Shown here piece by piece: positions 15,287-26,183 of a stretch of 64,000 bases of DNA; positions within the stretch are counted from its first letter, which is position 1, and each line of letters begins with the position of its first letter. The position numbers and the translations under genes were made by a program. The stretch comes from a virus. The stretch is from IMG/VR virus record IMGVR_UViG_3300035695_000001, positions 50,139 through 114,138 of that record, one strand, 5' to 3'. The notes beneath the pieces were generated by a model. It was not told the DNA's origin and did not search any database. It was given only the letters and a program-made list of their open reading frames with translations.

Positions 15287-17527
15287 TCAGCTCGGGTCGC
15301 TGGTCTCGTTGATCAGCGTCTGCTGCCAGTTGTTGTGGCGCGCGACCCTGAGCGCGACGCCGAGGCTCCACCCGCCCTGCTGAAGAATCGTGGTGTCGGT
15401 GGCCGCCTTCATGTCCTTCAGGTAGGTCGGGTCGAGCAGTGGCTTCCCGTTCTGGTACTGACCGCACATCTGCGTGATGAGCAGGTTCGCGGCCGAGTCC
15501 ACCATGAACGGGTAGACCTGCCCAGGGATGGGCTTCACGCCAGAGGCGGGGTTCGCCTGGATGTTGCCCTTGTTGAGGCCACGCGCCTTGCAGATGGCCG
15601 CGAAGGCAGCCCACCACTCGATCATCACCGAGCCGATGTGGCCCTCCCTCGCCCGGTAGTCCTCCGTGGTCGTAGGGCTCCCCGGGGGCAGCCAGGAGTA
15701 GCTGGCGATGTCCCGGCGGATGAAGGCCGCGCCGGACCCGTCGTAGGTCACGTCACAGCACCCCCCGTTGAGCAGGGTGACCTCGTCGGTCTGGGACCAG
15801 ACGTTGGACAGGAGGTACGGCGTCGGGAAGGGGCAGACAGTGCCGAGGTTGGAGTCCGTGGTGTAGCCGGTCAGGTTCACCGCGGCGTAGACACTCTGCT
15901 CCTTGCTCAGGATCCCGGTGTACGCCGCGGCGCGCATGCTCGGGGGCCAGTCATTGGCGGTGGCCGGGATGACCTTGAAGAAGGTGCTGTTGACCACGCT
16001 GGCCTGGGCGACCGATGCGGACTGCGTCGAGGTGCCGTCGACCCCGCAGATCCCGAACTGGCTCTTGCCGACGGTGGGGGTGAGGCTCTGCGAGATGTAG
16101 GCGCTGTACTGGCCGACACCACCGTCGCTCGCGTTGCCACCGCTCGTCGCCGTGCAGGCAATGGCGTGGTAGGTGAACTCCCTCGCCGAGACTGCGGTGA
16201 TCGCGTTCGCGCAGGAGTCCGCACCCGCCCCGTTGACGGTCGAACCGGCCGAGATCGTGGTGGCGTTGGTCGGGTTGTCGTAGCTGAGCCGGACCTGGTC
16301 GAGCCAGTAGTTGGAGCGCGCCCCCAGTTGGTAGGTAGTGAGGGTGATCGTCGAGGCGCCGCCCGACGCCGCCCCGTTGTGCTCGGAGGTGTCCCAGCCG
16401 GCCACCTTGGCGACGACCGACCCGGAGGTGAACTGGACCCCCTTGGCCGTCGCGCCTGCCGTGTTGGTCGCCCACGTCACGCTGTTGTTGGCGTTCGCGG
16501 TGCCCGTCGAGCCGGCCGTGCCGCCGGTGAAGGTGCTCGTCAGGAGGCCAGCCATCTGCGACGCCGTCACCTGAGCGACGTTGGGCACGTTCCCGGTGCC
16601 GTTCGTCAGCGCTCCGACCGAGAGGCCGAGCGACGTCAGCACGTCCGCGGAGCCGGCCACGACCGCGCCCACCGCGGCGCTCCCGAGCTGGTTGCTGGTG
16701 AGTTGCGTCTGCCCTCCGTTGTTGAGGGCCACGCCGCCCGTGAGCCCGCCAGGGAGGGCGCTGTTGATCTTGGCGTGGAAGGCCGCCTGCGTTGCCTCCG
16801 ACCCGGAGAACGTGACCACCGTCTGCGTCCCCATGAACGACAGGGTCAGCGTGTGGCTGGCGGTGACCGCTGCGTACGTCGCGCCTGAGCCGGTGACCGT
16901 CGCCGCCGCGGCCGAGATGGTGAGGGTCTGCGCGCCTGCCTCGTCCACCTTGCCGACCAGGGTGTCCCCGTTGACCAGGGCCACGGGGAAGGCGTTGGCG
17001 CTGCTGGTCTCGGAGCCGTTGGTGGCCGCGCTCCCGCTCATCGCCGAGAAGGGGAGGTCCGGGTCGGCGTTGATGGTGTCGACGAGGTTGGAGACCTGGG
17101 TGCTCGGCGAGTCGCCCGCTGCGACCGTGATGCCCATCCTGGACTTGCCGGGGACGTTGACGGCGCAGGAGTCGATGTAGAGGTCGCAGCCGACACTGGC
17201 GTTCGTCGCGAGGGTCCAGGTGCGCGTGCTCGCAGTCGCGCCGCCCGCCTGCGCCATCGCCACGATCGTCACGAGGACGTTGGGGTCGATGATGCGCAGC
17301 GCGCGGTGCATCCACGCGGCCTCGGACCTGGAGCCGTAGCGGGTGTTGCAGTCGGCCTGGGACTTGACCGGCGAGCCCAGCGTCTCGACGCTCTCCGTCC
17401 CGGCGGCGAGCATGTTGGCGATGATGACGACGTTGCGGGAGGTCCCGTTCGCCGTGCTCCCGCCCTGCGCGGGCTTGAAGTCACGTTCGGAACTTGGAAT
17501 GGGCCACGAGGCCGGGGGGAAGCTCAT
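15287..17527 (-). CDS. Tail sheath protein with an inserted domain
   Basis: ATG 17527 lies one base beyond the upstream stop; the open frame continues upstream but overlaps that real gene. The 746 residues are longer than the Mu gpL sheath (about 500). The N-terminus (NVVIIANMLAAGTESVETLG, then 'AAWMHRALRIIDP') is sheath-like. About residues 204-310 form a domain (ATYAAVTASHTLTLSF, VGAVVAGSADVLTSLG) that is also present in the Gly-rich protein at 20724-22808. The C-terminal region (about 520-746) has the conserved sheath core ending in TLINETSDPS. It contracts to drive the tube into the host. Confidence 0.85.
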   Translation of the reverse strand: MSFPPASWPIPSSERDFKPAQGGSTANGTSRNVVIIANMLAAGTESVETLGSPVKSQADCNTRYGSRSEAAWMHRALRIIDPNVLVTIVAMAQAGGATASTRTWTLATNASVGCDLYIDSCAVNVPGKSRMGITVAAGDSPSTQVSNLVDTINADPDLPFSAMSGSAATNGSETSSANAFPVALVNGDTLVGKVDEAGAQTLTISAAAATVTGSGATYAAVTASHTLTLSFMGTQTVVTFSGSEATQAAFHAKINSALPGGLTGGVALNNGGQTQLTSNQLGSAAVGAVVAGSADVLTSLGLSVGALTNGTGNVPNVAQVTASQMAGLLTSTFTGGTAGSTGTANANNSVTWATNTAGATAKGVQFTSGSVVAKVAGWDTSEHNGAASGGASTITLTTYQLGARSNYWLDQVRLSYDNPTNATTISAGSTVNGAGADSCANAITAVSAREFTYHAIACTATSGGNASDGGVGQYSAYISQSLTPTVGKSQFGICGVDGTSTQSASVAQASVVNSTFFKVIPATANDWPPSMRAAAYTGILSKEQSVYAAVNLTGYTTDSNLGTVCPFPTPYLLSNVWSQTDEVTLLNGGCCDVTYDGSGAAFIRRDIASYSWLPPGSPTTTEDYRAREGHIGSVMIEWWAAFAAICKARGLNKGNIQANPASGVKPIPGQVYPFMVDSAANLLITQMCGQYQNGKPLLDPTYLKDMKAATDTTILQQGGWSLGVALRVARHNNWQQTLINETSDPS

Positions 17528-17528
17528 C

Positions 17529-18170
17529 TCAGCTCTCCTCGGCAGCGTGCGCCGCCGGCTGTGGGTTGGTCGCCCGAGACTTGACCCACTTCGTGAGCCC
17601 GTGGACGAGGCTGCTGTGCGGGTCGACCCCGGCGGGCGCCGACTTGTCGAAGAAGACGGGGTGGCCGTTCTCGTTCGGGTGCTCGATGACCAGTCCCTCC
17701 TCACGGAGGGTGGCCAGCGCTTCGCCGAGGGCCTGTCCGCTGAGCCCGAGGCCGGTCAGGGTGTGCGTGACCTGTGCGGGGACATTGGCGGCGCGCCAGG
17801 CGACGTACTGTGCCTCCGCTCTGGCAGCGTCCTGCGCCTGCTTCGCCTCCGCCTGCGCCTTGAATGCAGCCTCGGCGCTCTCCTGGTCCGGGGCGTCGAC
17901 CTCGGCGAGGATCGCCAGCGTCTTGCCCGCCTCCTTGCGGAGGTTGGCGTGGTCGGCGATGACCTGCTCACGCGGGATGAAGCCGGCCGCCTTGTGGGGG
18001 TGCGTCGGGGTCGAGTGCCGACCCATCACCGGCTCGGGGCGGGGAGGAGCAGCCTTGACGCCGACGGGTCGGACCCGCGGCGGGTTGGACGTGGCCAGGT
18101 GTGGGTCGAGCACGAGGTGGACGTGGCCCGAACCCTCCTGCGGGAGGGCGGTGACGAGCAGGAAGCGCAT
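17529..18170 (-). CDS. Hypothetical structural-operon protein
   Basis: ATG 18170 (MRFLLVTALPQEG) is chosen because the frame upstream is only a shadow of the next gene. The 213 residues start with a short beta part, followed by a His/Pro-rich loop, an Ala/Gln-rich coiled coil around residues 75-125, a helical domain resembling a small winged helix ('GQALGEALATLREEGLVIEH'), and a Lys-rich end. It lies immediately before the sheath gene. The function is unknown; a head-tail joining or regulatory role is possible. Confidence 0.6.
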   Translation of the reverse strand: MRFLLVTALPQEGSGHVHLVLDPHLATSNPPRVRPVGVKAAPPRPEPVMGRHSTPTHPHKAAGFIPREQVIADHANLRKEAGKTLAILAEVDAPDQESAEAAFKAQAEAKQAQDAARAEAQYVAWRAANVPAQVTHTLTGLGLSGQALGEALATLREEGLVIEHPNENGHPVFFDKSAPAGVDPHSSLVHGLTKWVKSRATNPQPAAHAAEES

Positions 18171-18184
18171 GAAGGGCCTCTCGG

Positions 18185-18745
18185 TCAGATGAGTTGGGCG
18201 TCTCGACGGAGCAGCCACTGCGCGCCGTCGAACCAGAAGAGCCAGTTGGCGGGGAAGATGATCGACGACAGCACGCCGCCGTTCGTGCCGCCATTCACGA
18301 ATGTGACGGTGTTCCCGCTGGCGTCGGACCGAGTGACCTCGATCTTCGACCCGCGTGGGATCAGCGTCGCGCCGTCGAGGTAGAAGGGTGACAGCGTGAC
18401 CGTCAGCGCGCCGGTCAGTCCCGCAGGGATGACCCGCCACGGGCCGCCATAGACGCCGATGGTGAGCGCTCCGCTGGCCTGGGTGATGTCGGGGCCGCGG
18501 TCGTCCTCCGGTTGGAGGATCCATGCCCCGCTCACCGTTGGGTTGGTCGGGATGATGACGCTCCAGCCATCGTCGTACTGGCTCGGCGGAGACCCCTGTG
18601 CGAGCGGAGAGCCTGGCACGAAGGCGAAGAGGCCCGACGGCTTGCCCCCGAGCACGTAGGCGTAGTGCGTGACGGTGAACGGGTTCGTGGCCCGCAGTTC
18701 CGCCAGGTTCTGGTAGATGCCTGCTGCCAGCCTCGGCGAGCCCAT
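18185..18745 (-). CDS. Hypothetical beta-rich virion protein
   Basis: A 186-residue gene whose start overlaps the preceding stop at 18745 (TGATG). The product is beta-rich with many Gly, Pro and aromatic residues (VTHYAYVLGGKPSGLFAFVP; IIFPANWLFWFDGAQWLLRR). Compact beta proteins of this sort in tail regions often bind carbohydrates or decorate the sheath, but no named family is recognised. It is coupled to the 340-residue gene before it. Confidence 0.55.
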   Translation of the reverse strand: MGSPRLAAGIYQNLAELRATNPFTVTHYAYVLGGKPSGLFAFVPGSPLAQGSPPSQYDDGWSVIIPTNPTVSGAWILQPEDDRGPDITQASGALTIGVYGGPWRVIPAGLTGALTVTLSPFYLDGATLIPRGSKIEVTRSDASGNTVTFVNGGTNGGVLSSIIFPANWLFWFDGAQWLLRRDAQLI

Positions 18746-19767
18746 CAGGTGTCGTCCTCCAGTGGCGCGGCGGGGAAGACCCGGTCGAGCACGTCGAGCG
18801 GCCCTCGCGGGTCACCGTCGTCCACCACGTTGATCCCAACCAGGAGGTCCCCTGGCTGCTCGTTCGGCGCAGGGGTCGGCAGGCCGATCTCCTCGTAGAC
18901 GGTCATGGACAGGGTCACGGCTGGGAAGCCTCGGAGTGCTGGCTGGTCAGACCCGGTCGCGCCAGGGATGGGCCCCACCAGCTCGAACTTGGACTGGCCG
19001 GCCATGATGCCGAGCCCGGCCAACTTGAGCAGGACGGCGATGCTCTGGTCCGCCTCGTGCTGTGGGTGGTGCCCGATGGAGAAGGCCCGCATGAGCGTCC
19101 CCTCGACCGAGGGGAAGAACCCGTAGCGGTCTTGCCAGGCGCCTGGAACGAGGATCTGGTTGGCCACGTACGCGACCTTCACCGTCGAGGTCCGGAGGTC
19201 TTGGACCGTGGACCAGTTCTCGACCTTGCCGCTCTCGCGCCAGACGAAGAGGGCGGGCAATTTCGGGATCCCGTCCTTCGCCTGCCCGAGGTAGCCGCAG
19301 ATGGCCGATCCGTCGGTCTGGTGGTTGGCGTTGAAGGTCGGATCCGACGCCTGCGGGGGCAGGGGCCCGGAGCCCACCAGCGACGTGGTCCCTCCGGTGC
19401 TGTAGAGCACGACGATTCTGGTGTCCGGCGCGTTGCCGATGGGCGCTGGCCCCACCAGCACGTACTGCCCGGCGGACACCGTCAGCCCCTGCGACCACGT
19501 CGCGTAGCCGGAGACCCCGGTGCCCTCCTGGAGACCCCTCACGAAGAAGGCGGAGGGGCGCTTGAAGGGGTCGTAGTAGTGGGTCGCGATGACGGCAACC
19601 GGGGCCATCCCGTTCCGGTTCTGGAACTTCGGGTTGAGGTCCGTGGCGAGCCAGACGTTGACGTAGGCCGCGATCCCCTCGACGACCAAGTCACCGAACG
19701 CCGAGTCCATCGCCCCCGGGGGGATGGGGTACTGCTGCGGGCCGATGTTGGAGGCGGGAGAGGGCAT
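18745..19767 (-). CDS. Hypothetical structural protein (head-tail region)
   Basis: A 340-residue protein in the region between capsid-side genes and the sheath. The sequence is globular with beta-rich segments (YVNVWLATDLNPKFQNRNGM; VVLYSTGGTTSLVGSGPLP) and a mixed domain with 'PGAWQDRYGFFPSVEGTLMR'. No enzyme motif is visible. Its place suggests a tail terminator, neck or completion protein, but size and sequence do not match a family I know. It is coupled by TGATG to the following gene. Confidence 0.5.
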   Translation of the reverse strand: MPSPASNIGPQQYPIPPGAMDSAFGDLVVEGIAAYVNVWLATDLNPKFQNRNGMAPVAVIATHYYDPFKRPSAFFVRGLQEGTGVSGYATWSQGLTVSAGQYVLVGPAPIGNAPDTRIVVLYSTGGTTSLVGSGPLPPQASDPTFNANHQTDGSAICGYLGQAKDGIPKLPALFVWRESGKVENWSTVQDLRTSTVKVAYVANQILVPGAWQDRYGFFPSVEGTLMRAFSIGHHPQHEADQSIAVLLKLAGLGIMAGQSKFELVGPIPGATGSDQPALRGFPAVTLSMTVYEEIGLPTPAPNEQPGDLLVGINVVDDGDPRGPLDVLDRVFPAAPLEDDT

Positions 19768-19771
19768 CGAT

Positions 19772-20203
19772 CTACAGGCTCGCCGGCATGCCGAGCACGG
19801 GGACGCCGCGCCGGATCAGTTCCACCTGGAGGCTGAGCCACACCGTCCGCTCGCCCTTGGCCATGGTCTCCTGCGCGGGGGTCCTAGGCACCATCGCTGA
19901 CTCCAGCCGGTAGACGATGTCGCAGGGCTTGCCGGTCGGGTGGGCCTTCAGCCACTTGCGGATCGCCCGGCCAACGGCGACCCCCTCGATGACCGTCGGT
20001 CCAGGAACGTCCAGCCAGGTGGCCACCTCGGCAGACGCCTCGCTCCACTCCAGGACGCCGATGAGGCTGTCGGTGGCCTTCACCTCGGGCGCTCCGAGCC
20101 TGCGTGCGAGGCGCTGCGCGAGGGTCGACTTCCCCGAACGTGGGCCACCGACGACAGCAGCGCGAACGCGGGTCCTGGGCGGTGGAGGAGCGAGGAGGAG
20201 CAT
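19772..20203 (-). CDS. P-loop NTPase, nucleotide kinase-like
   Basis: A 143-residue protein with a clear Walker A motif, GGPRSGKST, at residues 19-27 after the strand RAAVVG. The downstream sequence (LAQRLARRLGAPEVKATDSL; TVIEGVAVGRAIRKWL) fits a small adenylate/shikimate-kinase fold: P-loop, helix, then an acidic loop and a phosphate-binding Arg region. It lies among tail and head genes and is in line with them, so it is expressed late. Possible roles are DNA or nucleotide phosphorylation or modification of a virion protein. The substrate is unknown. Confidence 0.7.
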   Translation of the reverse strand: MLLLAPPPPRTRVRAAVVGGPRSGKSTLAQRLARRLGAPEVKATDSLIGVLEWSEASAEVATWLDVPGPTVIEGVAVGRAIRKWLKAHPTGKPCDIVYRLESAMVPRTPAQETMAKGERTVWLSLQVELIRRGVPVLGMPASL

Positions 20204-20215
20204 TCCATCATTGGA

Positions 20216-20713
20216 TCAGAAGGGCACACGCCTGTCCACGGACACGAGGTCCAAGGTGTAGTGGAGCATCTTCTCGGTCTTCACCCCGCGAGGCCCGACG
20301 CAGTAAGCGCGTGGACCCTGTGGCCAGCCTAGAAGGTACAGGTACTCGAACCCTGGCGCCTCACTCGGTACGAGTTGCTCGACGGTGAACCCGCCGACCT
20401 GGGTCACCCCATCTTGGGCGAACCAGGCCGGCGTGATCCACTTGACAGTCACCGATGGGTCGCCGGCTGTCCCCTCGACGTGGGTGTTTTGGAGGACACC
20501 GTTGACGTCGTAGTGCCCGACCTGGAGGTCTGGGTAGGGAACCGGAACTCCAGTGTCGATCCGGTTCCCCCCGTCCGCTGCCGTCCAGAGCCATGACTTG
20601 AGCGTCACCGGCACCTGGTGGAGTCCCAGCACGCCGGGCACGTTCGCGCGGATCAGCGCCACGACTGGGCGCAGGATCTGCGGGAGGAGCCCGGTCGGCG
20701 GTCCCTGTGGCAT
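20216..20713 (-). CDS. Hypothetical tail completion-type protein
   Basis: A 165-residue protein between the Gly-rich appendage gene and the P-loop gene. It begins with a helix (LLPQILRPVVALIRANVPGV) and continues as a beta-rich domain with several Trp residues (HQVPVTLKSWLWTAADGG; VTVKWITPAWFAQDG) and a final charged strand (MLHYTLDLVSVDRR). The size and position fit a tail completion or terminator protein; sequence similarity to such a family is not obvious to me. Confidence 0.5.
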   Translation of the reverse strand: MPQGPPTGLLPQILRPVVALIRANVPGVLGLHQVPVTLKSWLWTAADGGNRIDTGVPVPYPDLQVGHYDVNGVLQNTHVEGTAGDPSVTVKWITPAWFAQDGVTQVGGFTVEQLVPSEAPGFEYLYLLGWPQGPRAYCVGPRGVKTEKMLHYTLDLVSVDRRVPF

Positions 20714-20723
20714 GGTCCTGTCG

Positions 20724-22808
<2,085 letters not shown>

Positions 22809-22838
22809 GGGTGGTCTCCAGAACGGAAGGGGGATGGT

Positions 22839-23234
22839 TCAGCCAGCCGTCTGGCGCAGGCCGGGAAAGGCCCCTGCCGACGGGTCGTACTTGGGCGCCG
22901 AGAACACGTCGTTGCGGACGGGCATGTTGAGGGCGTGCGAGAGCTGGGCGACGTACATCCGGCCCTCGATACAGCGACCGATGACGCCGCGTGGGACGTC
23001 GATCGCAGACTCGTCAGCGCTACCGACCTCGTGGACAGCGCGGAACGTCGCGATGCCGGCCATGATGGCATCGAGCGTGGTCAGGTAGCCGACGATCAGT
23101 GCCTCGGTCGCGCCTCCGTCGGGGAGATTGGCCAGCGCCTGGAACTGCCCTTCCAAGACCGGGTCGGTCTGGCTGTAGAGCAGCGAGTAGCCGAGGTAGC
23201 GCCGAATGGACGCCTTCTGCGCGAACGACAGCAT
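22839..23234 (-). CDS. Head-tail connector-like small protein
   Basis: A 131-residue, mostly helical protein (LSFAQKASIRRYLGYSLLYS; ALIVGYLTTLDAIMAGIATF) located between capsid genes and the appendage gene. Head-completion or connector proteins of the gp6/gp15 type are usually about this size and lie at this position after the capsid gene. The sequence similarity is not strong enough for a name. The upstream gene's stop lies three bases before its start. Confidence 0.5.
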   Translation of the reverse strand: MLSFAQKASIRRYLGYSLLYSQTDPVLEGQFQALANLPDGGATEALIVGYLTTLDAIMAGIATFRAVHEVGSADESAIDVPRGVIGRCIEGRMYVAQLSHALNMPVRNDVFSAPKYDPSAGAFPGLRQTAG

Positions 23235-23237
23235 CGG

Positions 23238-23462
23238 CTACTCCTCGGCGGGTTGTGGGGCCTTCTCCGGAGCCGTGAACTCGGGGCACTTGCAGCCGGC
23301 CACCGTGCAGCGGCCCGTCCGCATGGCGTGCTTGGCCTGCGTGTGCTTGCACCCGACCGGATGCCGGCACTTGGTTCGCGGGTGGACGACGGGGACCACC
23401 GACGGAGCCGCATGCTCATCGGCCCGCGCCGTGGTGGGCTGAGGCTCTGCCGGCTCGGTCAG
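23238..23462 (-). CDS. Small Cys/His zinc-knuckle-like protein, possible CTG start
   Basis: The visible product ends with a Cys/His cluster (C-x4-C-x-H, then C-x4-C-x-C near the end), suggesting a bound zinc. The start is uncertain: there is no ATG in frame before the Cys cluster. A CTG at 23462 overlaps the upstream TGA as CTGA, the same geometry as the ATGA and GTGA junctions in this genome, and gives 74 residues with a natural Pro/Ala-rich leader. The first GTG is at 23399 and would leave an unusual 60-base gap. Function unknown. Confidence 0.5.
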   Translation of the reverse strand: MTEPAEPQPTTARADEHAAPSVVPVVHPRTKCRHPVGCKHTQAKHAMRTGRCTVAGCKCPEFTAPEKAPQPAEE

Positions 23463-24163
23463 CCGGCCTCGGCTTTTGGGGCCTCCGCCTCCGCCTTGGC
23501 CTTGACGAGCGCCGCTTCCAGTTCGCGGATGCGCCGCTCGGAGGCGTCCTTCTCGGCGTCCTTGGCGGCGACCTTGGCGGCGAGTTCCTTGGCCTCGGCG
23601 TCCTGCCTGTCCATGCGGGCCTGGATGGCGGCCAGAGCGTCGAGGCTCACCGGCTCGCCGACGACGCCGTGCCCCTTCAACTTGGCCTCGGCGACGCCCT
23701 GCTCGTGGGAGCGGACGAGCGAGAAGTGGACGTCGGGGGGGGGCGCCCCCATCTTGACCAGCAGCGGCGCGTGGCCGCCGATCACGATGCCCGTGCGGTC
23801 CGTCGTCTGGATGGCGCGGTCGTACTCGGAGGACAGCGCGACCGACTCCCCAGGCTTGATCTCGACGTGCTGCCACGCCGTCTTGGCTGGCCCAGGCCCC
23901 TTGAAGAGCTTGAACTTGACGGTCTGGTCGGTCGTGTTCTTCCAGACGGTCGTGCCCACGGCGGTCACGCCACCGGACACGCGGAGTTGCTCGTTGCTGG
24001 CCCGGAGGCGGTCGTTCTCGGCCCGAAGCCGTTGCAGTTCGTCGGTGTACTCGGACATGGTCGTACCTGGTTCTGGGAGAAAGGTGGCCGCGTCGACCGC
24101 AGCGAGGCTGGCTCGCGCCGCCTCGCCCATGGCCTCCGCGATCTTGAGCAGTTCAGGGCGCAC
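23459..24163 (-). CDS. Coiled-coil protein next to the capsid gene
   Basis: A 234-residue protein (from GTG 24163) immediately downstream of the major capsid gene. After a helical start, residues about 36-65 form a leucine-zipper-like coiled coil (MSEYTDELQRLRAENDRLRA). A beta domain follows (GTTVWKNTTDQTVKFKLFKG, then 'VEIKPGESVALSSEYDRAI'), and the C-terminal 70 residues are a long charged coiled coil. The internal ATG 24058 at the first coiled coil has a weak AGG before it and is an alternative start. It may be a head fibre or decoration protein. Confidence 0.55.
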   Translation of the reverse strand: MRPELLKIAEAMGEAARASLAAVDAATFLPEPGTTMSEYTDELQRLRAENDRLRASNEQLRVSGGVTAVGTTVWKNTTDQTVKFKLFKGPGPAKTAWQHVEIKPGESVALSSEYDRAIQTTDRTGIVIGGHAPLLVKMGAPPPDVHFSLVRSHEQGVAEAKLKGHGVVGEPVSLDALAAIQARMDRQDAEAKELAAKVAAKDAEKDASERRIRELEAALVKAKAEAEAPKAEAG

Positions 24164-24169
24164 GCGACA

Positions 24170-25234
24170 TCACGAGGGGGAGATGTCGGCGATGTACCCG
24201 TTGGCGTTGGGGTGCTCGACGCGAAGCTGGACGCGGACCCACACGTTGATGGGGTACGAATCGCCGTTCTTCGGGAGCACCTCGACGCGGAGTTGGAGGT
24301 TGACGGGCTGCTGGGTGTCGCCCGGCCCGAGGCCGGTGCCGCCGAACGCGGTCATGTCCTCGCCGAGCGTCTCGAACATCTCGGGGATGGCGCGGGGCAG
24401 GGCCTGAAGCTCGATCGTGTCGTTGTTGAGCATGATGAGCTTGTCGGCCGGGCAGGAGATGTCCGGCTCCAGCGGGATGTTGTTCCAGAAGAGCTTCTGG
24501 GTGCCGGCGCCGAACTGCTGCGGCATCTCGCCCGCGGTCTGCACGCGCTGGATCGGCGTGAAGAGGCTCTGGTACTTGGAGTGGACGGCGTACGAGCAGA
24601 GGATCCGGGTGGGCTCGCGGCCGGAGTTGGTCAGGATCTGCTGGTAGAGGGCCTGGAGCAGCGCCAGCGTGAGGGGGCGCGGGGTGCCGCCGTTGCTGAG
24701 CACGTTGCCGGCCCAGCCGGGGTAGGTGGAGCGGGAGATCCCGGCGTAGCTGCCGGACAGTTCCAGCGCGCCACCGAGCACACCGATCAGGTTCTGGTTG
24801 CCGTTCCCGTCGGTGCCGGTGCCGGTGTAGAAGTCGTCGTTGATGAGCTTGATCAGCCGGGAGATGGCGCCGCCGATCTTGGCGTCGAAGAGCCGCATCA
24901 GGATGTCGGGAGACCCGGGGCTCGTGGCCGCGGCGTCGACCGCGAGTCCCTCGATCTTGGTCGGGGCGCGGTAGTTGGCCCAGGCCAGGGTCGCCGGCAC
25001 GTCGGGGTCGTAGGTGAACTCCGAGGAGCTCACGTCCGAACCCGGCGCGAACGCGGCGGCCGGGGTCTCGGTGGTGGGGAACTCCGCGTCCCACGGCACG
25101 TTCTTGCCAGCCCCATCCACGATCTTGACGCCTTGGAGGGCGACGACCTTGCGGTTCCACTGGAACGCGAGGACACGGTTGAAGAGCTGGCTGAGCGCCG
25201 GGCTCAGAACGGACAGGGTGTCGATGTTGGACAT
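24170..25234 (-). CDS. Major capsid protein (HK97-fold candidate)
   Basis: A 354-residue protein directly downstream of the scaffold-like gene, as expected for the major head protein. Characteristic parts are 'GKNVPWDAEFPTTETP' near residue 43, a helix with 'LMRLFDAKIGGAISRLIKL' near 112-130, 'ISRSTYPGWAGNVLSNGG' near 167-184, and a beta-rich C-terminus ending in HPNANGYIADISPS. A homologue along its full length is encoded at 39637-40494. The family assignment is by order, size and composition; the fold should be confirmed by profile search. Confidence 0.8.
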   Translation of the reverse strand: MSNIDTLSVLSPALSQLFNRVLAFQWNRKVVALQGVKIVDGAGKNVPWDAEFPTTETPAAAFAPGSDVSSSEFTYDPDVPATLAWANYRAPTKIEGLAVDAAATSPGSPDILMRLFDAKIGGAISRLIKLINDDFYTGTGTDGNGNQNLIGVLGGALELSGSYAGISRSTYPGWAGNVLSNGGTPRPLTLALLQALYQQILTNSGREPTRILCSYAVHSKYQSLFTPIQRVQTAGEMPQQFGAGTQKLFWNNIPLEPDISCPADKLIMLNNDTIELQALPRAIPEMFETLGEDMTAFGGTGLGPGDTQQPVNLQLRVEVLPKNGDSYPINVWVRVQLRVEHPNANGYIADISPS

Positions 25235-25283
25235 GGGGATGGGGTCTCCGGTTGTTGCTCAGCCGGCAGGAACGCCCTGCGAC

Positions 25284-26183
25284 TCAGCCGATGAGGGTCT
25301 TGACGAGGCCGGCTTTGACCGCCTCGCGCATCTTGTCTTCGGGCTTGGTGGGCTGCGGCGGCGCACGCCGCCCACGGATGGGGCTCCCACCGCTGCCACC
25401 TGGATCGATGGGCGGGAGGATCGCCTCGGCCTCCGGCGTCTTCGCCCACTTTTTGAGGCCCTTATCGATGGGCTGCTCCTCGCCGTCGTCGTCGATGTAG
25501 ACGAGCTTGGAGCCCTTGCCGCCGTCGTCGTAGGCGATGCGCCCGTCGGTCTTGAGCACCGTCCACGCCAGCTTGACGCGCACCGGGTCCTTGACGCCGA
25601 TGTGCTCGGAGATGGCGTCCTTGGCCCTCGTGACGAGTGCCTCGGACCGGCGCTCGGTTTCCGCCTGCTCGCGGGCCTTGCGCTCTTCGGAGGCGATCTT
25701 GGCGGCCTCCTTGGTGGCCTTCTTCTGCTCCTCCAGGGCCTTCTTCTGCTCCTCCAGCAGCGCCTGCCCCTTGGCCTGCTCCTCGCGCAGGGCGAGGAAC
25801 TCGGGGTGCTTGCTGAGGTCCACCGGGGCGAGGGGCTGCTCCCCATCCTTGGGCTTCGCGGCCGTCCCGGCGAGCGCCGCGATGCGATCGTCCATGGACT
25901 TGGTGACCTTGGTCAGGCGCTCGTCGAGAGCCTTGGTGAACCTCTCGGCGAGCGTCTCCCCGTGGGTCGCCAGTTCCTGCTCGCGCTCGGTCTTGTACTG
26001 GGCAGCGCGCTCGGCCCGCTTCGCCTCCGCCTCCTTCTCCCGCTTGGTGAAGGCGGCATGTGCCGCCTGGTTGGCAGCCGCGGTCGCCTTTTCCTCCGCC
26101 GTCTTGGCGGCGAGCGCCGTGACCTCGTCCGCGGAGAGGGTCTTGTTCTGGTTCTGCCCCGGAGGGGTGATCGGATCGGCCAT
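25284..26183 (-). CDS. Capsid scaffolding protein
   Basis: ATG 26183 is preceded by GGAG at a good distance; the frame upstream is non-coding. The 299-residue product is almost entirely charged helix: Ala/Glu/Lys-rich with strong coiled-coil character at about 20-100 and 130-190, then a small domain (VRVKLAWTVLKTDGRIAY) and a basic C-terminus (DKMREAVKAGLVKTLIG), the usual capsid-binding end of scaffolds. It lies immediately upstream of the capsid gene. It would guide prohead assembly and leave or be cut before packaging. Confidence 0.8.
   Translation of the reverse strand: MADPITPPGQNQNKTLSADEVTALAAKTAEEKATAAANQAAHAAFTKREKEAEAKRAERAAQYKTEREQELATHGETLAERFTKALDERLTKVTKSMDDRIAALAGTAAKPKDGEQPLAPVDLSKHPEFLALREEQAKGQALLEEQKKALEEQKKATKEAAKIASEERKAREQAETERRSEALVTRAKDAISEHIGVKDPVRVKLAWTVLKTDGRIAYDDGGKGSKLVYIDDDGEEQPIDKGLKKWAKTPEAEAILPPIDPGGSGGSPIRGRRAPPQPTKPEDKMREAVKAGLVKTLIG

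Noticed and set aside
15951-17315. Open frame overlapping the sheath gene on the same strand
   Set aside because: Arg/His/Gly-rich composition; the sheath frame contains recognisable family sequence.
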